A DNA stretch of 64,000 bases from Saccharopolyspora dendranthemae (GCF_007829955.1 NZ_VIWX01000002.1:1054001-1118000), one strand, 5' to 3'. Numbered from the stretch's first letter, positions 18,820-27,542 are shown. Program-made: numbers and translations. Notes: a model not told the origin generated them from the sequence alone.

Positions 18820-18929
18820 TGATCGCATTGCGCCGCGGGAACGCGCGCCGGGGGCGCTGGGTTCGGGGTGTCCGGGCGTTGTCGTTAGGGTCCCGGGGAT
18901 GAACCGGGGTCGGGTTGCGGAGGTGCGAG

Positions 18930-19502
18930 TTGTCGGGTGACCGGCCGAGTGCGCAAGAGCTGGAGGCCGCCAGCGGCGCCACGATCGACGACGTGCTGGC
19001 ACCGGACCTCGCCGTGCTGTTCTGCGGGATCAACCCGGGATTGTGGTCCGGTGCGACCGGATTCCACTTCGCGCGTCCGGGAAACCGCTTCTGGCCGGTG
19101 CTGCACGCCAGCGGGTTCACCCCGCGCGAGCTGGCCCCGCCGGAGCAGTCGGAGCTGCTGGGACTGGGGTTGGGCATCACCAACCTGGTCTCGCGCGCCA
19201 GCGCGAAGGCCGCTGAGCTCTCCGAGCAGGAACTGGCCTCCGGGGCGCAGGCGCTGACCGCGAAGGTGCAGCGCTACCGGCCCCGCTGGGTGGCCGTCGT
19301 GGGCATCACCGCCTACCGCAAGGCCTTCGGCGCCAAGCGCGCCACCTTCGGTGCGCAGGACCGGACGATCGGTGACGCAGGTGTGTGGGTGCTGCCCAAT
19401 CCCAGCGGCCTCAACGCGCATTGGAGCGCCGCGACCCTGGCGGCGGAGTTCGGCCAGCTCAGGCAGGCGGTCATGGCCGGCGAGGAATGCCCCTGCGGGT
19501 GA
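18930..19502 (+). CDS. Mismatch-specific uracil/thymine DNA glycosylase (Mug-like)
   Basis: Base-excision enzyme of 190 residues that removes U or T from G mismatches. The active-site motif is CGINPGLWSG near 29-38, where Asn is catalytic, with the second loop NPSGLNAHW near 155-163. TTG start at 18930 was chosen because GGAGG lies 6 bases before it. A TTG at 18915 is an alternative. Confidence 0.88.
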   Translation: MSGDRPSAQELEAASGATIDDVLAPDLAVLFCGINPGLWSGATGFHFARPGNRFWPVLHASGFTPRELAPPEQSELLGLGLGITNLVSRASAKAAELSEQELASGAQALTAKVQRYRPRWVAVVGITAYRKAFGAKRATFGAQDRTIGDAGVWVLPNPSGLNAHWSAATLAAEFGQLRQAVMAGEECPCG

Positions 19503-19559
19503 GTGATCGGCCTCGTCGTGATCGCTCGCGGGTGGCTTAGGGAACACGGGGGTGTCCTT

Positions 19560-19578
19560 TACCGGTCCGTGACCGGTA
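19560..19578. promoter_or_regulatory. Palindrome and promoter-like element
   Basis: Palindrome TACCGGT-CCGTG-ACCGGTA, directly followed by TAGGGT, which resembles an actinobacterial -10 box. It is 72 bp upstream of the Pro-rich gene and may control it. Confidence 0.45.
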
Positions 19579-19650
19579 GGGTCTGCTCCGCCGGAACGGA
19601 AGTCCCCGATCCGGTGACATTGGCCGTTTGCTGACGCAGAGTCGATACGG

Positions 19651-20355
19651 ATGACTATTCAAGACGATCTTGCTCGACCGTGGTTCCAGCCCGTGGTCCC
19701 TTCGGAAGCGCAACAGCAGCAACCGGATACGGGATCGCCGACGACACGCATGATGGGCCAGCTGCCCGTCGACGAGGCCACCTCCCCCGGCCCGTCGGAA
19801 ACCGGCCCCATGCCCGCCCCGGCCGCAGCGCCGCAGCGGACCGAGTTCCACACCCCCGCCCCGCAACCCCCGACGCGCGAGACCCCGCAGAACTCCCGAC
19901 CGCAGCGCCCGAGCACCACGATGTCGGAAGGCACGAGCTTCGCCGAGGCGCTCGACCCCGGTTCCGCACCCCCGTGGGCCCCCGCCCCGGGTCCCGCCGG
20001 CCACGACGGCATCGCCGGAGACACGGCGTTCCAGGCCTTCTACAGCGACGAACCGGTCTCCTCGCCGTCGATGCCCTCGATGCCTCCGGGACCGCCGATG
20101 GCGCCGCCACCGGTGCCCGAGCACGTCGAGGTCACCCAGCCCTACATCCCCGCGATCCGCGACGAGCAGCCGGAATTCGCCAAGCGGCTCAACACCCAGT
20201 CGGCCGCGTCCCCGACGGCGCTGACCGGGCCGCAGCCCGCGGTGACCGAACGCCCGGCCGCCCCGGTGCGCAAGCGCGGCATCATGCGCAGGGCGGTGCG
20301 CCGGATCATCGGGCCCGACCTGCTGCGCAAGGACCCGCCGAGGAAGCGGCGCTAA
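19651..20355 (+). CDS. Proline-rich, disordered protein of unknown function
   Basis: Protein of 234 residues with no recognised domain. About residues 15-200 are rich in Pro, Ala, Ser, Thr and Gln, including a QQQQP stretch, and would be unstructured. The C-terminal end is strongly basic (KRGIMRRAVRRIIG, ending in DPPRKRR), so it could bind membranes or nucleic acid. Start MTIQDDLARPWF. Codon positions look normal for a coding gene, and a strong terminator follows. It resembles disordered N-terminal regions of larger ParA/ESX-type proteins, but no ATPase is present. Confidence 0.6.
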   Translation: MTIQDDLARPWFQPVVPSEAQQQQPDTGSPTTRMMGQLPVDEATSPGPSETGPMPAPAAAPQRTEFHTPAPQPPTRETPQNSRPQRPSTTMSEGTSFAEALDPGSAPPWAPAPGPAGHDGIAGDTAFQAFYSDEPVSSPSMPSMPPGPPMAPPPVPEHVEVTQPYIPAIRDEQPEFAKRLNTQSAASPTALTGPQPAVTERPAAPVRKRGIMRRAVRRIIGPDLLRKDPPRKRR

Positions 20356-20372
20356 CGCACCGTCCTCACCCG

Positions 20373-20432
20373 CGGTGGTCCTGGCACGGGCGCAGACCTG
20401 CATCCTGCGCCCGTGCCAGGACCACCGTTTTT
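20373..20432 (+). terminator. Strong Rho-independent terminator
   Basis: Perfect 23-bp stem (20373-20395 with 20405-20427), a 9-base loop, then TTTTT. It ends the Pro-rich gene and abuts the stop of the convergent ABC ATPase gene, so it can act in both directions. Confidence 0.92.
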
Positions 20433-21250
20433 CATGCCTCGACGCGGGTGGCCGCGCGGGCGTACCAGCGGCCGTGATCGCGGGTGATGTGCACCGGGTG
20501 GTCGAAGCACGTGCTGATGTGCTCGCCGGTGATCACCTCGTCCACCTCACCGGCGGCCAGGCAGCGACCGTCGCGCAGCAGCATCGCGTGGGTGGTGCCG
20601 GTGGGCAGCTCTTCGAGGTGATGCGTCACCAGCACGGTGGCCAGCCCCGGGTGTTCGGCGCGCAGCTCATCGAGGCTGGTGAGCAGTTGTTCGCGCGCGG
20701 CAAGGTCCAGCCCGGTGGCCGGTTCGTCGAGCAGCAGCAGCCGGGGCTCGGGCATCAGGGCGCGGGCGATGAGCGCGCGACCGCGTTCGCCCTGCGACAG
20801 GGTGTTCCAGGCCGCCTCGGCGCGCTCGGCGATGCCCAGCACACCGATCAACCGCTCGGCGCGGGCGCTTTCAGCATCGCTGGGAACCCAGCGCGGCACC
20901 AGCTCGGTGGTGTTGGTGGCGCCGGTGAGCACGACCTGACGTGCGGTGAGCGGGCTGCGCAACGGGTGGCGGGGGTTGACGTGGCCCACGAAGCTGCGCA
21001 GCGCCCGCATGTCCACCGCCCCCAAGCGATGCCCCAGGACCTCCACGCTGCCGCGCGTGGGGTGCTGGTGGGCGCCCAGCAGGCTCAGCAGCGTGGACTT
21101 GCCCGCACCGTTGGCGCCCAGCAGCGCCCAGTGCTGACCGGGGTGGACCTTCAGACCGATCTCGCGCAGCAGGTGCCGGCCGTCGCGGACGACCTCGACG
21201 TCGACGGCGCGCAGCACGGGGCCGCGCTCGCCGGGGCGGGGGTGGTTCAC
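20432..21250 (-). CDS. ABC transporter ATP-binding protein
   Basis: Protein of 272 residues with a full nucleotide-binding domain: Walker A GANGAGKST near 45-53, signature LSQGERGRALIA near 152, Walker B LLLLDEPATGL near 170, and H-loop VTHHLEE. It resembles the YlmA/ModF type of stand-alone ATPases. No permease neighbour is seen, so its partner, if any, is elsewhere. It is divergent from the MtnA-like gene. Confidence 0.9.
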   Translation of the reverse strand: MNHPRPGERGPVLRAVDVEVVRDGRHLLREIGLKVHPGQHWALLGANGAGKSTLLSLLGAHQHPTRGSVEVLGHRLGAVDMRALRSFVGHVNPRHPLRSPLTARQVVLTGATNTTELVPRWVPSDAESARAERLIGVLGIAERAEAAWNTLSQGERGRALIARALMPEPRLLLLDEPATGLDLAAREQLLTSLDELRAEHPGLATVLVTHHLEELPTGTTHAMLLRDGRCLAAGEVDEVITGEHISTCFDHPVHITRDHGRWYARAATRVEA

Positions 21251-21446
21251 AGAGTTCCTTCGGGCGCCGTGGTGCGGGGCTGAGGGGCGCGGGTGTCGCG
21301 GGTCCTCGGGTGATCAAGCCGGCCTGGTGGCGGCGATCAACGCGGTGTCGTGAGCCTAGCAAACGGTTGGTGGTGGCCGGGCGGGCGCGCGGGCTGGCTA
21401 GGCTGAACGCCGCCCGGCCGTACCCGCTGCTCCACCCGAGGATTCG

Positions 21447-22457
21447 ATGTCTCGTTGCGCTGTGCCCACCCCGACGCTGGCCGACAGCGTCCGGCTCGAC
21501 GACGACGGCGTGCACGTCCTGGACCGCCGGGTGTTCCCGTTCGAGCACCGCTGGGTCCACGCGCGCACGGTCGAGGAGGTCGCGCGGTCCATCGAGGAGA
21601 TGGTCACCCAGTCCTCCGGCCCGTACTTCGCGGTGCTGTGGGGACTGGTGCTGGCCGCCCGCGACGCCGAGGGCCTGCCACCGGAAACCGCGCGCACGCG
21701 CGTCGCGGAGGCATCCGCGCGGCTGATCGCCACCCGCCCGACCAACGACCAGCCGCGCAAAGCCGCCGCATTCGTGCTGGAGGCGATCGCCGAGGCGGAC
21801 GACGTGGCCGCGGCCGCGCTGCAGGGCGCTCGCGCAGGCGACGCCGACTACCGGCGGCGCTGCCGGGAGATGGGCCGGGCCGGCGCGGCGCTGCTGGACC
21901 ACGGCGCCCGCGTGCTCACCCACTGCTGGGGCGATCTCTACCTGCTGGGGCTGGTGGAAGCACTGCTGGAGCAGGGCAAGCAGCCGGAGTTCGTCTGCAC
22001 CGAAACCCGCCCGTACCTGCAGGGCGCGCGGCTGACCGCCGAGTCGCTGGCCGAGATGGGCGTGCCCACCACGCTGGTGACCGACGGGATGCCCGCCTCG
22101 CTGATGCGGGAGGGCCGGGTCGACGCGCTGGTGACCGCCAGCGACCGGATCACCATGGACGGCTCGGTGGTCAACAAGGTGGGCACCCTGCAGCTGGCGA
22201 CCGCGGCGCGGGCCTTCGGGGTCCCCTTCCACGCGCTGTGCCACGCCCCCGACCCGCGCACCACCTCCGGATCGCAGGTGCCCATCGAGTACCGCGACGG
22301 CCAGGAAGTCCTGCACACCCTGGGACGACGCAGCGCCAGCGACAAGGTGACCGGCCTGTACCCGGCGTTCGACGTCACCGACCCGCACCTGGTGACCTCG
22401 GTGATCACCGACCGGGGCGCGTTCACCCCGGCCGAGCTGCACCGCTACTGGTCCTGA
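21447..22457 (+). CDS. MtnA/eIF2B-family sugar-phosphate isomerase-like protein
   Basis: Protein of 336 residues of the MtnA / ribose-1,5-bisphosphate isomerase / eIF2B-alpha superfamily. It has CTETRPYLQGARLTAESL (about 196-213), equivalent to the family's ETRP.QGARL signature with a Cys-Thr preceding it, and the ASDRITMDGSVVNKVGT segment (about 231-247), in place of the family's GADRI...NKIGT. The Asp proton donor is kept. MtnA isomerises methylthioribose-1-phosphate in methionine salvage, but the changes could mean another sugar phosphate. No other mtn gene is nearby. Confidence 0.7.
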   Translation: MSRCAVPTPTLADSVRLDDDGVHVLDRRVFPFEHRWVHARTVEEVARSIEEMVTQSSGPYFAVLWGLVLAARDAEGLPPETARTRVAEASARLIATRPTNDQPRKAAAFVLEAIAEADDVAAAALQGARAGDADYRRRCREMGRAGAALLDHGARVLTHCWGDLYLLGLVEALLEQGKQPEFVCTETRPYLQGARLTAESLAEMGVPTTLVTDGMPASLMREGRVDALVTASDRITMDGSVVNKVGTLQLATAARAFGVPFHALCHAPDPRTTSGSQVPIEYRDGQEVLHTLGRRSASDKVTGLYPAFDVTDPHLVTSVITDRGAFTPAELHRYWS

Positions 22458-22900
22458 TCGCCCCGGTGCAGCCGCGCCAGCAACGTCATCAGCAGCTCGC
22501 GCTCGGTGACGCTCAGCGGAGCCAGCAGCTGCTGGTTGGCCTCATCGGCCAGCGCTGAGCAGCGGCGAAGACAGGTCAGGCCGGCGGGCGTGGCCGACAC
22601 GGCGTTCTTGCGGCGGTCGCGCGGGTCCGGCCTGCGCTGCACGAGCCCCTTGTCCTGCAGCTCGTTGATCAGCCCCACGACGTCCTTGGCGTCGATGTCC
22701 AACCGGCGCACCACCTCGGCCTGGGCCAGCGGGCCGTGCTCGGCGACGGCGGCCAGCACGGCGTGCTGGCTCAGCCGCAGGCCTTCTTCGGCCAGCGCGC
22801 GGGCCACCAGCTCGCGACCGCGCGCGGCCACGCGGCCGGTCAGCCAGCTGGGCAGGGACTGGATGTGCTGGAGCGCTCGGGGGTCCTCGGAGTCGGCCAC
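22445..22900 (-). CDS. MarR family transcriptional regulator
   Basis: Winged-helix regulator of 151 residues. The DNA-binding region is at about 45-100 (LAQAEVVRRLDIDAKDVVGLINELQDKGLV) and the wing RRPDPRDRRKN is typical. GTG start. It is divergent from the quinone oxidoreductase gene, with two similar palindromes in between. Its 3' end overlaps the MtnA-like gene by 13 bp, tail to tail. Confidence 0.9.
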   Translation of the reverse strand: MADSEDPRALQHIQSLPSWLTGRVAARGRELVARALAEEGLRLSQHAVLAAVAEHGPLAQAEVVRRLDIDAKDVVGLINELQDKGLVQRRPDPRDRRKNAVSATPAGLTCLRRCSALADEANQQLLAPLSVTERELLMTLLARLHRGDQDQ

Positions 22901-22922
22901 GGACGCAGCCTAGCCGAAAAAC

Positions 22923-22939
22923 CGTTGGACACCCCAACG
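22923..22939. promoter_or_regulatory. MarR operator, copy 1
   Basis: Palindrome CGTTGG-N5-CCAACG (perfect), just upstream of the MarR GTG. Confidence 0.65.
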
Positions 22940-22961
22940 AGCGTCCTTCTACTCTCGATTT

Positions 22962-22978
22962 CGTTGGTCCACCCATCG
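22962..22978. promoter_or_regulatory. MarR operator, copy 2
   Basis: CGTTGG-N5-CCATCG, 5 of 6 positions matching, with the same geometry as copy 1 and 39 bp away centre to centre, just upstream of the oxidoreductase start. Confidence 0.55.
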
Positions 22979-22995
22979 AATCGGAGGAGAGCGCG

Positions 22996-23916
22996 ATGCG
23001 ACGAGTCAACTACGGTCTCAACGGCGGACCCGAGGTCCTGTTCGTCGAGAACACCCCCGCCCCCACGCCGGGTCCCGGCCAGCTGCTGGTGCGCTGCGAA
23101 GCCATCGGAGTCACCCTGCCCGCCGTGCGTCGCGTGCGCGAAGGCCCCGAACCCATACCCCTCGGAGGGGAGATCGCCGGGATCGTCGAAGCACTCGGGC
23201 CCGGCGTGCGCGGCTTCCAGCTCGGCGAGCGCGTCACGGGCCTGTGCTTCGAGCACGCCTACGCCGACAGCGCGCTGCTCGAGGAGACCATGGCCTCCCG
23301 AGTCCCCGGCGGCGCCGACTCGGTGACCGCCGTGGCGCTGGTGCGCAGCGGGCTGGTGGCGCGCCGGGCGTGCACGGCAGGTTCGCTCGGCCACGGCGAA
23401 TCGGTGCTGATCACCGCCGCGGCCGGCGCGGTCGGCACCATGGCCGTCCAGCTGGCCCGCGCCCACGGAGCACGCGTGGTCGCCGCCGTCGGCACGACGG
23501 TCGACAAGCGCCCGCACCTTCGGGCCCTCGGAGCCGATGCGGTCGTGGCCTACGACGACGACACCTGGGGTGACCCGGTCGACGTCGTGCTGGACTCCGT
23601 CGGCGGCACCCTGCTGGCCAAAGCCACCCGCGCCCTGGCTCACCGCGGCCGGCTGGTGACCTTCGGCTCCGAGACCGGCCCCATCCCCTCCCACGAGCTG
23701 ATCAGCCGGTCCGCCTCGGCCACCGGGTTCCGCATGGGCTCCCCGGCCGCCCCGGCGCTGATGGCCTGCTGGCGCGACGAGCTGTGGGACTGGCACCGGG
23801 ACGGCCGCCTGCGCACCGGCGTCCACGAGCTCCTCCCCCTGGAGAAGGCGGCACGAGCCCACGAAATCGTCGAAGCCCACGCCAATCTCGGCAAGGTGGT
23901 CCTCGTGCCCGGCTAG
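22996..23916 (+). CDS. Zinc-independent quinone oxidoreductase / MDR family
   Basis: Medium-chain dehydrogenase/reductase of 306 residues, quinone-oxidoreductase-like. The GroES-like N-terminal domain lacks the zinc ligands. The NADPH-binding Rossmann motif AAAGAVG is near 144-150. It probably reduces quinones or enals with NADPH. GGAGGAGAGCG precedes ATG 22996. The divergent MarR gene suggests induction by an electrophile or aromatic compound. Confidence 0.87.
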   Translation: MRRVNYGLNGGPEVLFVENTPAPTPGPGQLLVRCEAIGVTLPAVRRVREGPEPIPLGGEIAGIVEALGPGVRGFQLGERVTGLCFEHAYADSALLEETMASRVPGGADSVTAVALVRSGLVARRACTAGSLGHGESVLITAAAGAVGTMAVQLARAHGARVVAAVGTTVDKRPHLRALGADAVVAYDDDTWGDPVDVVLDSVGGTLLAKATRALAHRGRLVTFGSETGPIPSHELISRSASATGFRMGSPAAPALMACWRDELWDWHRDGRLRTGVHELLPLEKAARAHEIVEAHANLGKVVLVPG

Positions 23917-23935
23917 CCCGCTCAGCCGGTGGCAC

Positions 23936-23984
23936 GTCGCGCGGATCGAGCGATCCCGGCCCCAGGTCGCTCGATCCGCGCGAC
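23936..23984. terminator. Bidirectional hairpin terminator
   Basis: Perfect 18-bp stem with a 13-base loop between the convergent oxidoreductase and MetAP-like genes. There is no T-tract. Confidence 0.65.
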
Positions 23985-24004
23985 ACCGTCAGCGGTCACG
24001 AGTG

Positions 24005-24724
24005 TCAGGTGAGAACGCGAGCCCCGTTCTCGGTGATGGCGATGGTGTGGCCGCTGTGAGCCGCGCGGCCCTCGTCCCCGGTGCGCACCACCGACGACTC
24101 GGAGTCGAGGTGATCGTGGCCGCTGGCGGTGAAGATCGGTTCGACGCTGAACACCAGACCGGGCCGCAACGGCATCCCGCGCGCCGGGTGGCCGTCGTTG
24201 GGCACCTGGGGTTCCTGCCTCGGTTGCCTGCCCACACCGCACCCGCCCACCGGCGGAACGCCGAAACCCGCGCTGCGCCCGACCAGCCCGACCGCCCGGC
24301 ACACCTCACCGAGCCTGGCGCCCGGCCGGGCCGCCGCCACACCATCGGCCAGCGCTAGCCGGGTCGCCTCGATCAGCCGCCGGTCGCCCTCGTGACCAGT
24401 ACCCGCGGTCCAGCTGGTGGCAGCCCGGGCGAACCACCCGCCCACCTCCAGCGCGCACGCGACGCTGAGCAGATCACCGGGCACCAGAACCCGCCCGTCC
24501 GGCACGCCCCCGAGGATCTCGTCGTTGACCGACGCGCTGATCACCGCACCACCGACCGGCCGCGCACCCGCCCCGGCCGCGACCTCGCGGGCGATCTCGT
24601 CGAGCTCGGCCAGAGCCACACCCGCCACCACGTGCTCACCGAGCCCGGACAGCACCGCTGACACGGCCGACCCGGTCACGGCCAGCGCGTCGATCTCATC
24701 CGGACTGCGCAGCTCGATCACCAT
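24005..24724 (-). CDS. Catalytically degenerate methionine aminopeptidase-like protein
   Basis: Protein of 239 residues with the pita-bread fold of type I methionine aminopeptidase (M24). Aligned by eye to the family, most metal ligands and catalytic residues have gone: the His of HGIP is Gly (EILGGVP), both Asp ligands are Ala (SVACAL and WFARAATSW), the His of GHGIGR is Cys (GGCGVGR), and the last Glu is Gly (AAHSGHT). One Glu (FSVEP) remains. It should not bind metal or cleave. The ATG 24724 was chosen at the family N-terminus. The protein may be a regulatory or binding pseudoenzyme. Its promoter is in a short gap before the monooxygenase gene. Confidence 0.8.
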   Translation of the reverse strand: MVIELRSPDEIDALAVTGSAVSAVLSGLGEHVVAGVALAELDEIAREVAAGAGARPVGGAVISASVNDEILGGVPDGRVLVPGDLLSVACALEVGGWFARAATSWTAGTGHEGDRRLIEATRLALADGVAAARPGARLGEVCRAVGLVGRSAGFGVPPVGGCGVGRQPRQEPQVPNDGHPARGMPLRPGLVFSVEPIFTASGHDHLDSESSVVRTGDEGRAAHSGHTIAITENGARVLT

Positions 24725-24807
24725 GCCGCGATCATGCACCCACCACCCGTCTCCGGCCGAGGTCGTTGATCACCCCGGAGGGGAGGACGAACTGGCGGTC
24801 ATCGAGT

Positions 24808-25122
24808 TCAGGCCGGGGGTTTCTCGGCGATCACGTCCACCGGTTCGATGGTGGGCTCGGCGAACAGGGTTCCGGTGTTGTCGGCGAGGGCTTGGGCGAC
24901 CTTGCCCGAGAGGTGGGTCTGGCGGCCGGAGTCGTCGGGGAAGGCGTCGTAGATGCCGAAAGACGAGGGCCCGAACCGGATGGCGAACCACCGCACGGTG
25001 GCGGGTTCTTCCTGCACGAGGGTCAGCCCTCGCCGGAGGAAGTCCTCGACGTCGTTCTCCCGGCCCGGTAGCGCCTCGATACGCACGAGAAGCCCCGCGG
25101 TCACTGGTACAGGAGCAGACAT
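24808..25122 (-). CDS. Antibiotic biosynthesis monooxygenase-fold protein
   Basis: Small dimeric alpha-beta barrel (ABM) protein of 104 residues, with VRIEALPGRENDVEDFL at the start and the pattern WFAIRFGPSSFGIYDAF in the core. Such proteins act as quinol monooxygenases or heme/small-molecule binding proteins. ATG 25122 has AGGAG-like sequence nearby and gives the usual length. It lies 147 bp downstream of the formaldehyde dehydrogenase gene on the same strand, separated by a hairpin. Confidence 0.82.
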   Translation of the reverse strand: MSAPVPVTAGLLVRIEALPGRENDVEDFLRRGLTLVQEEPATVRWFAIRFGPSSFGIYDAFPDDSGRQTHLSGKVAQALADNTGTLFAEPTIEPVDVIAEKPPA

Positions 25123-25195
25123 GATCGAACTCCTTCGATGGGATGCCGTCAGTGGGGTGGCTGTCACGAGGACAGCGGAGGAAGTTCTCCACGTC

Positions 25196-25235
25196 GTCTG
25201 CTCATCCGGGTGCGCTTCCACCCGGATGAGCAGAC
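25196..25235 (-). terminator. Hairpin terminator
   Basis: Perfect 17-bp stem with a 6-base loop, downstream of the formaldehyde dehydrogenase gene on the minus strand. There is no T-tract. Confidence 0.6.
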
Positions 25236-25269
25236 CTGTGGTGAGCAGGCGACGCCGGCTGGTGCCGTT

Positions 25270-26418
25270 TCAGGCCATGGCGGGTTTGAGGACGACCTTG
25301 GTCCAGCCGTCTTCGCGCTTGTCGAACTGATCGTAGGCCTCGGGTGCGCGTTGCAGCGGCAGGTCGTGCGAGACGATCCAGGACGGCTTCGCGCGGTCTT
25401 CGTGGATGAGGTCGCGCAGGTAGCGGTTGTAGTGCTTGACGTTGGCTTGGCCGGTGCCGACCTTCTGACCCTTGAACCAGAAGGTGCCCATGTCGAACGC
25501 GATCTGGCCGTTGCGCTGCATTTCGTCCTGGGAACCGGGGTCGGCGGGCAGGAAGATGCCGACGACGCCGATGCCACCGGTGAAACGCACCGAGCCCACC
25601 AGGTTGTTCATGGTCATGTTGGAGCGTTCGGTGCCTTGCGGGTCGTGGGCCTGGTAGCCGACGCATTCGCAGCCGCGGTCGGCGCCCTTGCCGTTGGTCT
25701 GGTCCAGGACCTGCTGGACGGGGTCGCCCTTCGAGTCGTCGATCGGGATGACCCCGATCTGCTCGGCCAGCCGCAGCCGGTCCGGGTGGCGGTCGACGAT
25801 CATGACCTTCTTAGCGCCCTGGATCATCGCGGAGTAGGCCGCCATGAGGCCGACCGGTCCGGCGCCGTAGACGACGCAGGACTCCCCTGGGCGCAGTCCG
25901 GCAAGTCGAGTGGCGTGCCAGCCGGTGGGGAAGATGTCGGAGACCATGACGTAGTCGTCTTCCTTCTCCTCGGCATCCTCGGGCAGCCGCAGGCAGTTGA
26001 AGTCCCCGAAGGGCACCCGCAGGTACTCGGCCTGACCACCGTCGAACGGGCCCATCCCGGCGAAACCGAACGCGGCACCGGCCATGTTCGGGTCCGGATG
26101 GACGGTCAGGCAGAACGCGGTCAGACCATCCTCGCAGTTGCGGCAGAAACCGCAGCCGATGTTGAACGGCAGGCACACCCGGTCACCGACCCGGATGCGT
26201 TCGACACCGCTGCCCACCTCGGCCACCACACCGAGGTTCTCGTGCCCCAGCACCCGACCCGCTTCCAAGTCGGTGCGACCTTCGTACATGTGCAGATCCG
26301 AACCGCAAATATTGGTCGCCGTGACGCGGACGAGAACGTCCGTGGGACGTTCGATCCTCGCGTCAGGCACGTCCTTGACCGCCACCTGACGGGGACCCTC
26401 GTAAACCAGTCCCTTCAT
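25270..26418 (-). CDS. Glutathione-independent formaldehyde dehydrogenase
   Basis: Zinc-containing alcohol dehydrogenase of 382 residues, of the FdhA type that oxidises formaldehyde with tightly bound NAD. Catalytic zinc ligands lie in the N-terminal segment (CGSDLHMYEG, GHENLG). The structural zinc cluster is CGFCRNCEDGLTAFC near 88-102, and the Rossmann fold GAGPVG is near 186. The long insert with NMTMNN and the C-terminal EAYDQFDKREDGW are characteristic of this subfamily. The role here may be detoxification; the formate produced could feed the formate dehydrogenase at 46.8-51.9 kb, which is inference. Confidence 0.92.
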   Translation of the reverse strand: MKGLVYEGPRQVAVKDVPDARIERPTDVLVRVTATNICGSDLHMYEGRTDLEAGRVLGHENLGVVAEVGSGVERIRVGDRVCLPFNIGCGFCRNCEDGLTAFCLTVHPDPNMAGAAFGFAGMGPFDGGQAEYLRVPFGDFNCLRLPEDAEEKEDDYVMVSDIFPTGWHATRLAGLRPGESCVVYGAGPVGLMAAYSAMIQGAKKVMIVDRHPDRLRLAEQIGVIPIDDSKGDPVQQVLDQTNGKGADRGCECVGYQAHDPQGTERSNMTMNNLVGSVRFTGGIGVVGIFLPADPGSQDEMQRNGQIAFDMGTFWFKGQKVGTGQANVKHYNRYLRDLIHEDRAKPSWIVSHDLPLQRAPEAYDQFDKREDGWTKVVLKPAMA

Positions 26419-26815
26419 GATCCCACTCCTGACTCGGTGTCGAGCACAACAACGGGCGGGCGACCGCGCACCAACGCTCCGCTCGTGGAGATCCGCCCGC
26501 GCCCGCAGGATTACCCGTCGCAGGCAAGAGGAAACCCACCGTGCCGCGCGCAATCACCACCCGGTGAGGCAGGCCCTTCTGCCAGGAGGTGAGGCCCGGA
26601 TCGAGGCAGCAACGAGACATCTCTCAGCACAACCCGTCGCCCCACAAGGACGTCGATGAACCCGAGGCTTGATCGCACCAGCGGCAGCCCGAGCATCGGA
26701 CACCTCGGCGCGCTCGCGGCCCGACCCGTCCGGGTCTGCCACCGCGCCTCGCGCTCCACCGCCGCCGAACGAAAAACCGAGCAGCGAAGCACGTCTGGCG
26801 TTCGGCAGCCGCGAC
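26419..26815. other. Intergenic region, no gene recognised
   Basis: About 400 bp between the formaldehyde dehydrogenase start and the phosphatase stop. No ORF has coding-like features. It should contain the dehydrogenase promoter. Confidence 0.4.
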
Positions 26816-27493
26816 TTAGTCCTGCTTACCGGTGCTCCCGCCCACCACGGCATCCGAGGACTGCGACTCCGGCGGCGGCAACAACCCCGACACGTCCCCA
26901 CCCGTGTCGTTGACCTTCAGCACGAACGGCCGCGTCTCCGTGTAGCGCACCACGCTCACCGAACACGGATCCACCACGATCCGCTGGAACGAATCCAAGT
27001 GCAGACCCAGCGCATCGGCCAGCACCGACTTGATCACATCACCATGACTGCACAACAACCACACGTCCCGCGCACCGAGCATCCGGTCGTGCTCGCGCAC
27101 CGCGGCCACCGCCCGCGCCTGCACCTGCGCCAAACCCTCACCACCCGGGAACACCGCCGCAGACGGGTGCTGCTGCACCACCTTCCACAGCTCCTGGTCG
27201 GTCAGCTCGCTGATCTTGCGCCCCGTCCAGTCCCCGTAATCGACCTCCGCCAGCCGCTCCTCGACCACCGGCTCGATCCCCCGCTGCCCCACCAGACCCG
27301 CGACCGTCTCCTGGCAGCGCTGCAGCGGAGACACCACGACCCTGCTCAACGGCACGCCCTCCAAGCGCGCAGCAAGACCCGCGGCCTGGCCGCGCCCCGT
27401 CTCGTCGAGACCCACACCGGGTGTGCGCCCGGCCAGAACACCGGAACCGTTGGCCGCCGAACGGGCGTGCCGGAGCAGAATGAGAGTCGCCAC
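26816..27493 (-). CDS. Histidine phosphatase (MSMEG_4193-like)
   Basis: Phosphoglycerate-mutase-like phosphatase of 225 residues. The phosphohistidine motif LLRHARSAAN is at residues 6-15, the second His is in CSHGDVIKSV near 148, and catalytic Glu in RLAEVDYG. The C-terminal 30 residues are low complexity. It belongs to the MSMEG_4193 family, which in mycobacteria is next to uppP, as here. GTG start at 27493. Confidence 0.9.
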   Translation of the reverse strand: MATLILLRHARSAANGSGVLAGRTPGVGLDETGRGQAAGLAARLEGVPLSRVVVSPLQRCQETVAGLVGQRGIEPVVEERLAEVDYGDWTGRKISELTDQELWKVVQQHPSAAVFPGGEGLAQVQARAVAAVREHDRMLGARDVWLLCSHGDVIKSVLADALGLHLDSFQRIVVDPCSVSVVRYTETRPFVLKVNDTGGDVSGLLPPPESQSSDAVVGGSTGKQD

Positions 27494-27542
27494 GTCCGCC
27501 GAGGGTAGGCGTCACCGCCAAACCCACCGCCCGCAGCCCGCC

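Noticed and set aside
25138..26592. 484-residue plus-strand frame over the formaldehyde dehydrogenase
   Set aside because: Antisense shadow of the dehydrogenase gene; it lacks family motifs.
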